A DNA stretch of 43,525 nt from Acinetobacter sichuanensis (GCF_003024515.2 NZ_PYIX02000037.1:1-43525), one strand, 5' to 3'. Positions 16,219 through 25,388 are shown, counted from the first letter of the stretch. The notes: generated from the letters alone by a model not told the origin. Translations and numbers: made by a program.

Positions 16219-17316
16219 TCAGGATATCGCCACAATGACGGTTTCACCTTGTTTTTGATCTAATTGAATATGATTGACTTCACGATAAGTTTGAATCATT
16301 TTTGCTAAATCAGGAGAATGTGTGGTGACTAAAATCTGAGTATATTGACTCGCTTCTGCGATCAGCATTGCAAGTGTAGGCAATAAATCGGGGTGTAAAC
16401 TATTTTCAGGCTCATTGAGCGCCATAAAATATGGCGGTCTTGGGCTGAGTAAAGCAACCACCAAACATAAAAACCTTAAAGTTCCATCTGAAAATTCAGC
16501 ACTTTCCAAAGGTCGCAAAACGCCCTCTTTTTTCATCATCATTTGAAAGCGCCCTCCCAATTCTTCAACATAAAATTGCGTATGTGGAAATGCCTTTTGC
16601 AAAATAGTCAACAACGTTTCAGTTTGCCCACGTTCGCGCAAAGTTTCAAAAGCAGCAGCTAAGTTTGCACCATCATGGCTTAAAACAGGTGAGCGAATGC
16701 CCACTTGAGGAACACGCATAGATGAAGATGAGCTGACAGAAAATTCATGATAAAAACGCCAATTTCTCATGGTTTCACGAATCTGTGAAATTTCAGGATA
16801 TAAATGTGGATCTGCCAATTGTCCAAACAACGAATCTTCCTGCGTTAACAACATTGGATAACTGACACGTTCACCATCGACATTTTTAAGAAAGGCAGCT
16901 TGATTAACACGCTCCATTAATTCACTCATGCGCCGACGTTGATAACCGCTCAGCCAAAGATTTTCTTTTTTGACCAATGGATCTAATGCAAACAAACTGA
17001 TTAGAGGTTCAGGAAAACCGATTTCCATTTGATAATCATAATGTTGCATTTCTACTGACAAGATCATTCGCTTTGGGTCTTTGGCTCGATCTCCTGCACG
17101 ATGCCCACCTGCCCACATCACTTTTTGAATACCACCCTCTTCTGCAATCGCCTCTGATAAACGCCCATTGGCTGCTTCATGCAATAACCGCACAGCCTTG
17201 TAAAGATTGGATTTACCGCAACCATTCGCCCCACTGATAATATTGAGTTGTTGCAGGGGTAAAGTGATATTCCGAACTGAACGAAAGCCTTTGATGGTGA
17301 CAGATTGAATGCTCAT
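16219..17316 (-). CDS. AAA family ATPase (RecF/SMC-like, COG4637 type)
   Basis: Cytosolic ABC-class ATPase of 365 residues. It begins with the RecF/SMC-type strand MSIQSVTIKGFRSVRNITLP, then Walker A GANGCGKS at 29-36. The C-terminal AAA_21 part has the FSDGTLRFL signature-like segment, Walker B-like YFMALNEPENSLHPDLL (note Asn-Glu in place of Asp-Glu), and the switch ILVTTHSPDLAKM. The biological role is unknown: relatives occur singly or with nucleases in overcoming-lysogenisation (OLD)-like pairs, but no TOPRIM partner is present here. It is downstream of sthA on the same strand but separated by a terminator. Confidence 0.85.
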   Translation of the reverse strand: MSIQSVTIKGFRSVRNITLPLQQLNIISGANGCGKSNLYKAVRLLHEAANGRLSEAIAEEGGIQKVMWAGGHRAGDRAKDPKRMILSVEMQHYDYQMEIGFPEPLISLFALDPLVKKENLWLSGYQRRRMSELMERVNQAAFLKNVDGERVSYPMLLTQEDSLFGQLADPHLYPEISQIRETMRNWRFYHEFSVSSSSSMRVPQVGIRSPVLSHDGANLAAAFETLRERGQTETLLTILQKAFPHTQFYVEELGGRFQMMMKKEGVLRPLESAEFSDGTLRFLCLVVALLSPRPPYFMALNEPENSLHPDLLPTLAMLIAEASQYTQILVTTHSPDLAKMIQTYREVNHIQLDQKQGETVIVAIS

Positions 17317-17367
17317 GCCATTTTCCAGATTTTATTTTTTTTGAATATAAAGGTTGTACAGAATCCA

Positions 17368-17402
17368 TAAAAAACCCGCAAGCCTAAACTTACGGGTTTA
17401 AA
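17368..17402 (-). terminator. Terminator of sthA
   Basis: On the minus strand, AAACCCGTAAG pairs with CTTGCGGGTTT (one mismatch) around TTTAGG and is followed by a T6 run, 38 bases after the sthA stop. Confidence 0.85.
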
Positions 17403-17439
17403 AGTCACATTGATCTAATCTAGATAAGATCGGATGCTT

Positions 17440-18855
17440 TTAGAATAAACGATTCATACCATTTAAGGTTGCCACACGGTAAGCTTCAGCCATCGTTGGA
17501 TAGTTAAATGTCGTTTCAACAAAATACTTAATGGTGTTGTTACCACTCTGCATTACTGCCTGACCAATATGGATAATTTCAGCCGCATTATTACCAAAAC
17601 AATGCACGCCTAAAAGCTCTAACGTATCACGATGGAACAAAATTTTAAGCTCGCCGACCGTATCACCTGTAATTTGTGCACGTGCCAAATGGCGGAATGA
17701 TGCTTGTCCCACTTCATATGGAATTTTTTCAGCAGTCAACTGACTTTCAGTTTTACCAAAGAAAGAAATTTCTGGAATGGTATAAATCCCTGTTGGAATA
17801 TCCGTTACAGGTTTAACATTTTCTTCACCGCTCATGTTCGCACCAGCACAGCGCCCTTGGTCATACGCAGCCGAAGCCAGCGAAGGCCAACCGACAACAT
17901 CACCTGCCGCATAGATATTTTCTACTTCAGTTTGATATTGCTCATTTACAGCGATTTGACCACGACCATTTGGATGAATACCCACATTTTCCAAACCTAA
18001 ACCATCTGTATTTCCTGAACGACCATTACACCACAAAATAGCATCAGCTTTGATTTTCTTACCACTTTGTAAATGTAGTACAACATGGTCATCAAAGGTT
18101 TCAAGATGATCAATTTGTTCATTATGACGAATCAATACACCTTGCTCACGTAAGTGATAAGACAAGGCATCCGCAATTTCATCATCTAGATAACTTAAAA
18201 GCTGATGCTGCGTATTGATCAAATCAACTTTATGATCTAAACCAATGAAAATGGATGCATATTCACAACCAATTACACCTGCACCATAAATGATGATTTT
18301 ATGAATGGTATAATCTAGGTCTAAAATTTTATCTGAATCAAATACACGTGGATGATTAAAATCTAAACCTTGTGGACGGTATGGTCGACTGCCTGTTGCC
18401 ACGACAATTTGCTGACAAATTAGGCTCTCTTTAACACCGTCTTCATTAAAAATTAAGACTGTATTTTTATCTTGAATATATGCACGACCATGGAATACAT
18501 CAATATTGTTACGATCATAGAAACGTGAATGCGTATCAACTTGTTGTTGAATCACTTTATGTGCGTTACGTAATACTTGTTTCATCGTAAATTGTTTCCA
18601 ATCTCCAACTTTTTTAAACAATGGATCACGTTGGTAACGAATAATACTAGATACTGTTTGACGCAATGCTTTACTTGGAATAGTACCGACATGTGTACAA
18701 TTACCACCAAGCTGTTCACGTACATCTATGATTGCAACGCGCTTACCTGATTTTGCAAGCTTCATTGCCGCGCCTTCACCCGCAGGACCAGAACCGAGTA
18801 CAACTGCATCATATTTTGAAAAATTCCCGCTCACCAGTTCTTTTTTACGTGGCAT
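17440..18855 (-). CDS. sthA: Soluble pyridine nucleotide transhydrogenase (Si-specific)
   Basis: FAD flavoprotein that transfers hydride between NADPH and NAD+, balancing the cofactor pools. It has 471 residues. The N-terminal FAD dinucleotide fold is GSGPAG at 21-26. In place of the CxxxxC redox disulfide of related disulfide reductases it has C53-THVG-T58, the SthA-diagnostic loss of the second Cys. The NAD(P) fold is IIYGAGVIGCEYAS, and the second FAD motif is VENIYAAGDVVGWPSLAS. The C-terminal dimerisation domain includes HCFGNNAAEIIHIGQ. GAGGAG precedes the ATG. It is divergent from lipA. Confidence 0.96.
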   Translation of the reverse strand: MPRKKELVSGNFSKYDAVVLGSGPAGEGAAMKLAKSGKRVAIIDVREQLGGNCTHVGTIPSKALRQTVSSIIRYQRDPLFKKVGDWKQFTMKQVLRNAHKVIQQQVDTHSRFYDRNNIDVFHGRAYIQDKNTVLIFNEDGVKESLICQQIVVATGSRPYRPQGLDFNHPRVFDSDKILDLDYTIHKIIIYGAGVIGCEYASIFIGLDHKVDLINTQHQLLSYLDDEIADALSYHLREQGVLIRHNEQIDHLETFDDHVVLHLQSGKKIKADAILWCNGRSGNTDGLGLENVGIHPNGRGQIAVNEQYQTEVENIYAAGDVVGWPSLASAAYDQGRCAGANMSGEENVKPVTDIPTGIYTIPEISFFGKTESQLTAEKIPYEVGQASFRHLARAQITGDTVGELKILFHRDTLELLGVHCFGNNAAEIIHIGQAVMQSGNNTIKYFVETTFNYPTMAEAYRVATLNGMNRLF

Positions 18856-19110
18856 TCAAAGCTCCTCATACTTTATTGGTACACTCGTCTTGTTGCATAT
18901 TATGACTTAAAGTTGGTTGTTTTGCTGTATTTACCTAGCATATATTCTGTGATGAGCACATTTAGTAAATGAATAGTGTTTTTACCCCATCATTTCGCAT
19001 TTCCGTTATAATGTAAAAATCAGTTTGAATGACAACTTATATACATTCCTTAAACGAATGTTCAGTTAACGTGTCAGATCTCCTCGTCAAAAACAGTGGA
19101 AAAGTTGAAT

Positions 19111-20124
19111 ATGTCAGAAAACCGTAAACCAGAACAGGGTGTAAAATTACGTGGTGCAGAAAAGGTTGCTCGTATTCCTGTAAAAGTTATACCAACGGTT
19201 GAAACACCTCGAAAGCCTGATTGGATTCGAGTGAAAATGGCTGCGCCTGATGAAGTTCAACGCATCAAAACAACATTGCGTGCACAAAAACTACATACCG
19301 TTTGTGAAGAAGCCGCTTGCCCAAATCTACCTGAATGTTTCGGTGGTGGTACTGCAACCTTTATGATTATGGGTGATATTTGCACACGTCGTTGTCCATT
19401 CTGCGATGTAGCACATGGTCGTCCAAATGCACTTGACGCTGATGAACCACGCCATATGGCTGAAACGATTGCAAATCTAGGTCTAAAATACGCTGTTATT
19501 ACTTCTGTAGACCGTGATGATTTACTCGATGGTGGTGCGCAACATTTTGTTGATTGTATTAAAGAAGCTCGATCTTTAAGCCCTAATACTTTACTCGAAA
19601 TTTTAGTTCCAGACTTCCGTGGTCGTATGGATGTCGCTTTACGTATTATGACTGAATGCCCACCTGATGTATTCAATCACAATATTGAAACTGTACCGCG
19701 TTTATATAAAGCCATGCGTCCAGGTTCAGATTATCAACATTCTTTGAACTTATTGAAAATGTTTAAAGAATACTGCCCAGATGTACCAACCAAATGTGGT
19801 TTGATGGTGGGTATTGGTGAAACTGAAGAAGAAGTGATTGCATTACTTGATGACTTACATGCACATGGTGTTGACTATGTCACCATTGGTCAGTATTTAC
19901 AGCCATCCAAAGAACACGCGCCAATTGACCGTTTTGTAACGCCTGAAGAATTTGAGCGCTATACTGCACATGGTCAAAAGCTTGGTTTTAGAAATATTTG
20001 GGCTGCGCCTATGGTGCGTTCAAGCTATTTTGCAGACCGTCAATATTATGGCGAACCTGTTCCAGCAGTGCGTCGTAAAACCGATCCTGCCAAAAAAATT
20101 ACAGTGCAAACCATTGAAGCTTAA
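19111..20124 (+). CDS. lipA: Lipoyl synthase
   Basis: Radical-SAM enzyme inserting two sulfurs into protein-bound octanoyl groups to make lipoyl cofactor. It has 337 residues. The auxiliary cluster is C65-x4-C70-x5-C76 and the SAM cluster C91-x3-C95-x2-C98 (CTRRCPFC). The C-terminal RSSY motif supplies the Ser ligand. A GTG 15 bases upstream is in frame, but ATG 19111 is preceded by GGAAAAG and gives the commonly seen N-terminus. A perfect TATAAT lies at 19007-19012 in the sthA-lipA divergent region, though no good -35 pairs with it. Confidence 0.97.
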   Translation: MSENRKPEQGVKLRGAEKVARIPVKVIPTVETPRKPDWIRVKMAAPDEVQRIKTTLRAQKLHTVCEEAACPNLPECFGGGTATFMIMGDICTRRCPFCDVAHGRPNALDADEPRHMAETIANLGLKYAVITSVDRDDLLDGGAQHFVDCIKEARSLSPNTLLEILVPDFRGRMDVALRIMTECPPDVFNHNIETVPRLYKAMRPGSDYQHSLNLLKMFKEYCPDVPTKCGLMVGIGETEEEVIALLDDLHAHGVDYVTIGQYLQPSKEHAPIDRFVTPEEFERYTAHGQKLGFRNIWAAPMVRSSYFADRQYYGEPVPAVRRKTDPAKKITVQTIEA

Positions 20125-20145
20125 GCTTATATAAAGCCTCCAAGC

Positions 20146-20177
20146 AAAAAGCCAATCATTTATGATTGGCTTTTTTT
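20146..20177. terminator. Bidirectional terminator between lipA and the carboxylase
   Basis: AAAAAGCCAATCA and TGATTGGCTTTTT form a 13-bp stem around a 4-nt loop, with T runs in both orientations. It serves convergent lipA and the minus-strand carboxylase operon. Confidence 0.92.
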
Positions 20178-20203
20178 ATAACAAAATATCCTTATAAATA
20201 GAA

Positions 20204-23200
20204 TCAAGCCACAGGAGCCAACGTAAACAACACTTGCCCTGTTTTCACCCTTTGCCCTTTTTCAATCACAATTTCCTCAACCTTCATCCGTTCAGGCGCA
20301 ATGATGGGAATCTCAATTTTCATGGCTTCAATCACAGCTAATGTTGCGCCTTCTTCCACAATATCACCCGAAGCACATTCAATTTTCCAAATAGAACCTG
20401 GCATATGAGATTCAACAGCACAACCACCTTCAGGAATCGTAACTGCTTCGCCATCATCTACAGCATCCAGACTTTCAGAAATATATTCCTGAAGCCCTGC
20501 CTCATGCCAACGACGGCGTTCAGCATCAAAGTTCGCTTGTTGTAAGGTTTTAAAAGCGTGAATACTTTCTTGATTCTCTTGCAAAAACTCATTGTATTCT
20601 TTGAGGTTTAATACACCTTCTTCAATGCGTAACTGCAAACGCCCTGCTTTAAAATCTTCACGCATTTGCAAAAGTTCAGTTTCAGAAACCTCATAAAACT
20701 TCACTTGGTCAAAGAAACGTAACAGCCATGGCATGCCTTCGGCAAAATCAGGATTTTGACGATAACGACTCCACATTTGCGTAGTACGCCCAACAAACTG
20801 ATACCCCCCAGGACCTTCCATGCCATAAACACACATATATGCGCCACCGATACCCACTGCATTTTCAGGTGTCCATGTCCGTGCAGGATTATATTTGGTG
20901 GTCACTAAACGATGACGCGGATCAAGTGGTGTTGCGACTGGTGCACCAAGATAAACATCACCGAGTCCCATCACCAAATAGTTGGCGTTATACACCACAT
21001 CTTTAACCGCTTGTTTATCTTTTAAACCATTGATACGACGAATAAATTCAATATTATCAGGGCACCACGGCGCATCATGGCGCACTGTCTGCATATAACG
21101 CTCAGTCGCTAACTGAGTCTGTGAGTCTTCCCAAGCCAAGGGTAAATAAACGGTTCGTGAAGGCACCTGCATTTCACTCACATCAGGCAATTGCGTTTCA
21201 GCGACTTGAAGTAAACGTAATAAATCCAATTGATCCAGTTGAATCGAATCAAAATGAATTTGCAGTGAACGAATCCCCGGTGTCAGATCAATAATCCCTT
21301 GAATATTCTGATCTTTTACCCATTGCATGAGCGCATGGATACGAAAGCGTAAATTGAGATCTAAAACTAATTCACCATATTCAACCAGCATATAGTTGTT
21401 ACCTGCTGGGCGATAAACCACATCAGGCGCACCATTTTGACCTTTTAAAGTATCCAATATTGCATTTTTGAGTGTCGCCAGTTCAGGATAAAATGGTTCA
21501 TCAAATGTTGCTTCCAAGCTATCTAATGCTGTCATTTGAGCATGATATTTTTCATTTAATACTTTGGCTTGTGCATAGCTGACAGGAACAAATCTGACCT
21601 GATCCCCTGCCTTGAGTTGTCCAACTTTCCAAAGCTCCGAATGGATAATCACCGCAGGACAGACAAATCCCCCCAGACTTGGACCATCTGGACCAAGAAT
21701 AATTGGCATGTCGCCTGTAAAGTCGATTGCACCAATGGCATACGCATTGTCATGAATATTGGACGGATGCAGACCTGCTTCACCTCCATCCATTCGTGCC
21801 CATTCAGGTTTTTCACCAATCAACCGCACACCTGTACGGCTTGAGTTAAAATGAATTTCAAATGTCTGTGCAAAAAATCGTTCAATATCTTTTTTTGTGA
21901 AAAAATCAGGAGCGCCATGAGGTCCATACATCACGGCAATTTCCCATGTATTGCTGAATGTTGGTCTTTGCGTTGGTGCCAATGCCCTGATTTCTGCTGA
22001 TGGATCTGTTGCGTGATATGCCGTAATCGGCAACATATCACCGACCAATAAATTGCGCCCTGCATGCCCACCAAACTGCCCTAAAGTAAAAGTTGCCTGA
22101 GAACCCAAATACTTAGGTACTTTCAACCCACCTTTGATACCAATATAACTGCGGCAGCCTGTTTTGATTTGACCTGTTTTCAGGATTTGCCCTTTTTTGA
22201 CAATGATGCTTTGCCACATAGCAACAGCTTCACCATCCAAGGTTGCAACCATGTCACCACCTGTGATGACAATCTGACTGTCACAGTGAAATTTTAATGT
22301 CGGACCCTGCAAAGTACATTCCAGACCTGCACTATTATGCGGATTGCCGAGCAGTTGATTGGCAATATTCAATGATAAGGGATCAATTGCACCCGATGGC
22401 GGCACCCCAACATCCCAATAGCCCACCCGCCCCGTAACGTCTTGCACAGCAGTCTGAATCCCTGCCTGTAAGACTTCAATTTTTTGTATAGTCCATTCAA
22501 ACGTATTTAAAAAGCGTGTGGTCTGTGTGCCTTGATGAAACACATCACAGGCAATAATATTTTCCAGATACTCAAGGTTGGTTTCAATGCCTGCAATTGA
22601 GGTGTTTGCCAATGTATCTGTCATGGCTTGAATCGCATCATCACGATTTTTTGCAGTGACAATGATTTTCGCAATCATCGGATCATAAAATGATGACACA
22701 TTGGAACCTGTTTCCACCCAGGTTTCTACTCGTGCATTATCATCAAATTTCACAGAGGTCAGCAAACCTGCACTCGGTTGAAATTGCTTGACAGGATCTT
22801 CAGCATATAAACGAACCTGTATAGAATGCCCTTGCGACTGTAACTTTTCAGTTGGTGCAGTCCAATCACCACTTGCAAGGGTCACCATCCATTCCACAAG
22901 GTCTACACCAAAAACCTGTTCGGTCACACCATGCTCAACCTGTAAACGGGTATTGACTTCAAGAAAATAAAATTGCTGTGTTTCTGTGTCCATCACAAAT
23001 TCGACAGTCCCTGCCGAACGATAGTTGACAGACTGCATCAATTGAATCGCAACATCTTGTAAATAATCACGTTGCTCATCATTCAGGTGCGGCGCAGGTG
23101 TTTCTTCAATGACTTTCTGATTACGGCGTTGTACGGAACAATCACGTTCACCTAAAGCCAATACTTGCCCTTTGCCATCACCAAAAATTTGTACTTCAAT

Positions 23201-23821
23201 ATGTCGGGCATGCTCTACAAATTTTTCTAAATACAATCCTGCATCTTTAAAGTTTGCTTGTGCAAGATAAGAAACGGTTTGATAAGCCTCTTTAAGCTCC
23301 GTTTCATTCCACACTAAACGCATACCAATACCGCCACCCCCTGCAGTACTTTTTAACATGACAGGATAGCCAATCCGTGAGGCTTCCCGTAATGCTTCTG
23401 CCTCATCTGCCAATAAGGAACTTCCCGGAAGCAATGGGACTTGGCTTTTAATTGCCAACTCACGTGCGGTATGTTTTAAACCAAAGTCTTTCATCTGACT
23501 TGAAGTGGGTCCAATAAATGCGATGCCTTGATTCTCACAAAGATCACAAAATTCGGCATTTTCAGACAAAAAACCATAACCAGGATGAATCGCTTCAGCC
23601 CCTGTCTGCTTGGCGACTTCAAGTATTTTTTCAATATTTAAATAGCTTTGACTTGCAGATGAATCCCCAATAAAGACCGCTTCATCCGCCAAAGTCACAT
23701 GCAAAGAGTCACGATCTGCTTCGGAATACACTGCAACAGAAGCGATTCCTAATTTTTTTAATGTACGAATGACGCGGCAAGCAATCGCACCACGATTGGC
23801 AATCAGGACTTTATTCAACAT
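20204..23821 (-). CDS. Urea carboxylase-family enzyme, probably guanidine carboxylase
   Basis: Biotin-dependent carboxylase of 1,205 residues. The order is: biotin carboxylase ATP-grasp (about 1-445, AGGGGIGMR, ERDCSVQRRNQKVIEE, EVNTRLQVEHGVTE); a KipA/allophanate-hydrolase-2-like carboxyltransferase half (about 460-790, RTGVRLIGEKPEWARMDGGE, LGPDGPSLGGFVCPA); a KipI-like half (about 800-1040); and a C-terminal biotinyl domain with the biotinylated Lys1168 in EAMKIE. It would classically be called urea carboxylase. The two DUF1989 genes immediately upstream and the guanidine-I riboswitch of the operon instead favour guanidine as substrate, giving carboxyguanidine. The allophanate hydrolase that normally accompanies urea carboxylase is absent here. 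The start follows a GAGGAGG site, 2 bp after the previous stop. Confidence 0.9.
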   Translation of the reverse strand: MLNKVLIANRGAIACRVIRTLKKLGIASVAVYSEADRDSLHVTLADEAVFIGDSSASQSYLNIEKILEVAKQTGAEAIHPGYGFLSENAEFCDLCENQGIAFIGPTSSQMKDFGLKHTARELAIKSQVPLLPGSSLLADEAEALREASRIGYPVMLKSTAGGGGIGMRLVWNETELKEAYQTVSYLAQANFKDAGLYLEKFVEHARHIEVQIFGDGKGQVLALGERDCSVQRRNQKVIEETPAPHLNDEQRDYLQDVAIQLMQSVNYRSAGTVEFVMDTETQQFYFLEVNTRLQVEHGVTEQVFGVDLVEWMVTLASGDWTAPTEKLQSQGHSIQVRLYAEDPVKQFQPSAGLLTSVKFDDNARVETWVETGSNVSSFYDPMIAKIIVTAKNRDDAIQAMTDTLANTSIAGIETNLEYLENIIACDVFHQGTQTTRFLNTFEWTIQKIEVLQAGIQTAVQDVTGRVGYWDVGVPPSGAIDPLSLNIANQLLGNPHNSAGLECTLQGPTLKFHCDSQIVITGGDMVATLDGEAVAMWQSIIVKKGQILKTGQIKTGCRSYIGIKGGLKVPKYLGSQATFTLGQFGGHAGRNLLVGDMLPITAYHATDPSAEIRALAPTQRPTFSNTWEIAVMYGPHGAPDFFTKKDIERFFAQTFEIHFNSSRTGVRLIGEKPEWARMDGGEAGLHPSNIHDNAYAIGAIDFTGDMPIILGPDGPSLGGFVCPAVIIHSELWKVGQLKAGDQVRFVPVSYAQAKVLNEKYHAQMTALDSLEATFDEPFYPELATLKNAILDTLKGQNGAPDVVYRPAGNNYMLVEYGELVLDLNLRFRIHALMQWVKDQNIQGIIDLTPGIRSLQIHFDSIQLDQLDLLRLLQVAETQLPDVSEMQVPSRTVYLPLAWEDSQTQLATERYMQTVRHDAPWCPDNIEFIRRINGLKDKQAVKDVVYNANYLVMGLGDVYLGAPVATPLDPRHRLVTTKYNPARTWTPENAVGIGGAYMCVYGMEGPGGYQFVGRTTQMWSRYRQNPDFAEGMPWLLRFFDQVKFYEVSETELLQMREDFKAGRLQLRIEEGVLNLKEYNEFLQENQESIHAFKTLQQANFDAERRRWHEAGLQEYISESLDAVDDGEAVTIPEGGCAVESHMPGSIWKIECASGDIVEEGATLAVIEAMKIEIPIIAPERMKVEEIVIEKGQRVKTGQVLFTLAPVA

Positions 23822-23823
23822 TT

Positions 23824-24477
23824 TTATGCCTCCTCACCATGATGGACAATCAGTTGAATGGGGGTTGGGTTATAAGCATTGCAAGGATTGTTGAGTTGTG
23901 GACAATTTGAAATCAGCACAATTAAATCCATTGCGGCCAGTATTTCCACATATTTTCCTGGTGCTGAAATCCCATCATCAAACTTCAATGCACCTTCTGC
24001 GGTGACAGGTACATTCATAAAAAAGTTAATATTGGGTCCAATATGGCGTACATTTAGTTCATGTTTAAGCGCAATAGGATGCTGTGATAAAGCTGTCATA
24101 AAATTATTGCGGCAACTGTGCATTGGATATTTATCAAGCGAGTAGCGTACCGTATTACTTTCACACGAACATGCGCCACCTAGGGTGTCATGACGACCAC
24201 AATTATCATCATGAATGGTGGCAATTTGATTCCCAAGGTTGCTGTATAAAATGCTTCCTTTTTCCAGATAAATCTGTCGATTCAGGGCTAAGGTATCTGT
24301 TGCACTATAACGCTCCTCAGGATTTTCCGCCGAGATGAACAAAGTATCGACCGCCTGATTACCCTCCAAGTCCACAATACGAAAATACTGTCCCTGTTTT
24401 ACCTCACACATCCATGCTTCGCCTGCAAGACAGACCTCATCAATGACTGTGTTTTTAAATATTGCTGATGTCGTCAT
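23824..24477 (-). CDS. DUF1989 protein, urea carboxylase-associated; probable carboxyguanidine deiminase subunit
   Basis: Protein of 217 residues in the DUF1989/urea-carboxylase-associated family. Pairs of these proteins have been shown in other bacteria to form carboxyguanidine deiminase (CgdAB), converting carboxyguanidine to allophanate. This copy keeps a Cys/His-rich segment, IHDDNCGRHDTLGGACSCES, and a later MHSCRNNF, good candidates for a metal site, so I infer it is the catalytic partner. Which named subunit it is cannot be fixed without alignment. An ATG two codons earlier is possible, but GGGAG is spaced 7 bases from ATG 24477. It is the second gene of the operon. Confidence 0.85.
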   Translation of the reverse strand: MTTSAIFKNTVIDEVCLAGEAWMCEVKQGQYFRIVDLEGNQAVDTLFISAENPEERYSATDTLALNRQIYLEKGSILYSNLGNQIATIHDDNCGRHDTLGGACSCESNTVRYSLDKYPMHSCRNNFMTALSQHPIALKHELNVRHIGPNINFFMNVPVTAEGALKFDDGISAPGKYVEILAAMDLIVLISNCPQLNNPCNAYNPTPIQLIVHHGEEA

Positions 24478-24491
24478 TTTCATTCTCCCGT

Positions 24492-25235
24492 TTAACCCGC
24501 CAAGGCGTAGTAGCGATGATTATTTTGAAAAGCCCGTTGATTTTGTGGACAGGCATCACGGCAGACATCTGTTGTTGCCAAAGGCAAAGCTTTAAATAAG
24601 GAAAGTTGTATATCAGCAGGTTGATAGGATTTGCTTTGATCCAAGCCGTGTGGTGTAGCGGATAAAAACACCAGACAATCCATTTCAAAACGCAACTGAA
24701 GCATTTGATGGGTACAATCTGATGGAATATGCCTCAGATGACCTGCATCATCAGGGCTGACTTTGGAAAATAAGTTCAGGGTTGCACTTAAATCACTGCA
24801 CCCCAAAGCATATTTGCTCATTTCAAGGACTAAACTGTCCTTGCCATTGCGGTACATTTCATTACGTGCATCCTGAAAAGTCTGTTTGCCAAATTGTTTT
24901 TCAATTTGTTCAGCACTGCTTGCACCACAAAAAACATCATTCCAACCATGATCATCTCTGACGATGGAAGCCATGACCCGCCCCAGATCGGACATCAGAA
25001 TATGCCCTGTACTTAAAAATGCAGTATGTTGTGCTTTTAAACTGTCAGGCATATTAAAACGCTCAAGTTTATCTTCAGCATTTACACAAAATAAGGACAC
25101 ATTGGCTTGTGCGCCCAATGCCTGAAATTGCAACAATGTGCCCCGCCGAATACGTCCCGACCAATGATGTCCGCCTGGTAAAAGTTCTGTCCATAATGGA
25201 GTCTGATCGTGAAAGATGCTGTCTGATCTGCTCAT
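24492..25235 (-). CDS. DUF1989 protein, urea carboxylase-associated; probable carboxyguanidine deiminase second subunit
   Basis: First gene of the riboswitch-controlled operon, 247 residues, and a paralogue of the next gene (shared framework TGHILMSDLGRVMASIVRDD versus KGSILYSNLGNQIATIHDD). In place of that partner's Cys-rich loop it has HGWNDVFCGASSAEQ, so the putative metal cluster is reduced and it may be the structural or regulatory half of a heteromer. An unusual C-terminal tail carries CRDACPQNQRAF. AGAGG lies about 8 bases before the ATG and directly abuts the riboswitch P1 stem, so translation could be ligand-gated. Confidence 0.85.
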   Translation of the reverse strand: MSRSDSIFHDQTPLWTELLPGGHHWSGRIRRGTLLQFQALGAQANVSLFCVNAEDKLERFNMPDSLKAQHTAFLSTGHILMSDLGRVMASIVRDDHGWNDVFCGASSAEQIEKQFGKQTFQDARNEMYRNGKDSLVLEMSKYALGCSDLSATLNLFSKVSPDDAGHLRHIPSDCTHQMLQLRFEMDCLVFLSATPHGLDQSKSYQPADIQLSLFKALPLATTDVCRDACPQNQRAFQNNHRYYALAG

Positions 25236-25250
25236 TTGCCTGACCTCTGC

Positions 25251-25352
25251 TGATTAGTCCAACCTCCCGGGCTTTTATCCCTCCGTGTAGCTCAAGCGAG
25301 CCGTGAACTCTCGGTCTCAGACATACAATTGAAGTATCGGAACCCTAGATCA
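25251..25352 (-). ncRNA. Guanidine-I (ykkC) riboswitch
   Basis: On the minus strand the element runs CTAGGGTTCCG, then GACCGAGAG, then ACACGGAGGGATAAAAGC and CCCGGGAGG. These are the conserved blocks of the ykkC/guanidine-I aptamer, in order and with normal spacing. TGATCTAG (25352-25345) and CTAATCA (25257-25251) close a P1 stem with one mismatch. The Shine-Dalgarno of the first gene (AGAGG, about 25248-25244) starts two bases after P1. No terminator fits in the remaining 15 bases, so control is probably translational or by P1-SD competition. Identification is by consensus recall. Confidence 0.92.
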
Positions 25353-25372
25353 CTTTTTCATGACAGAAGAAA

Positions 25373-25388
25373 TGCAAATGACGTGCCA
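25373..25388 (-). promoter_or_regulatory. Sigma-54 (RpoN) promoter
   Basis: On the minus strand, TGGCACG-TCAT-TTGCA matches the -24/-12 consensus TGGCACG-N4-TTGCW at every fixed base. The predicted start, near 25362, is about ten bases before the riboswitch. Confidence 0.88.

Noticed and set aside
21569..24338. Several plus-strand ORFs of 60-91 codons opposite the carboxylase operon
   Set aside because: All lie antisense to a well-supported coding sequence and have no family motif or ribosome site.
20204..25235. Plain urea carboxylase operon
   Set aside because: The domain order fits urea carboxylase, but the guanidine-I riboswitch, the DUF1989 pair and the missing allophanate hydrolase fit guanidine use better. 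Substrate is still unproven.
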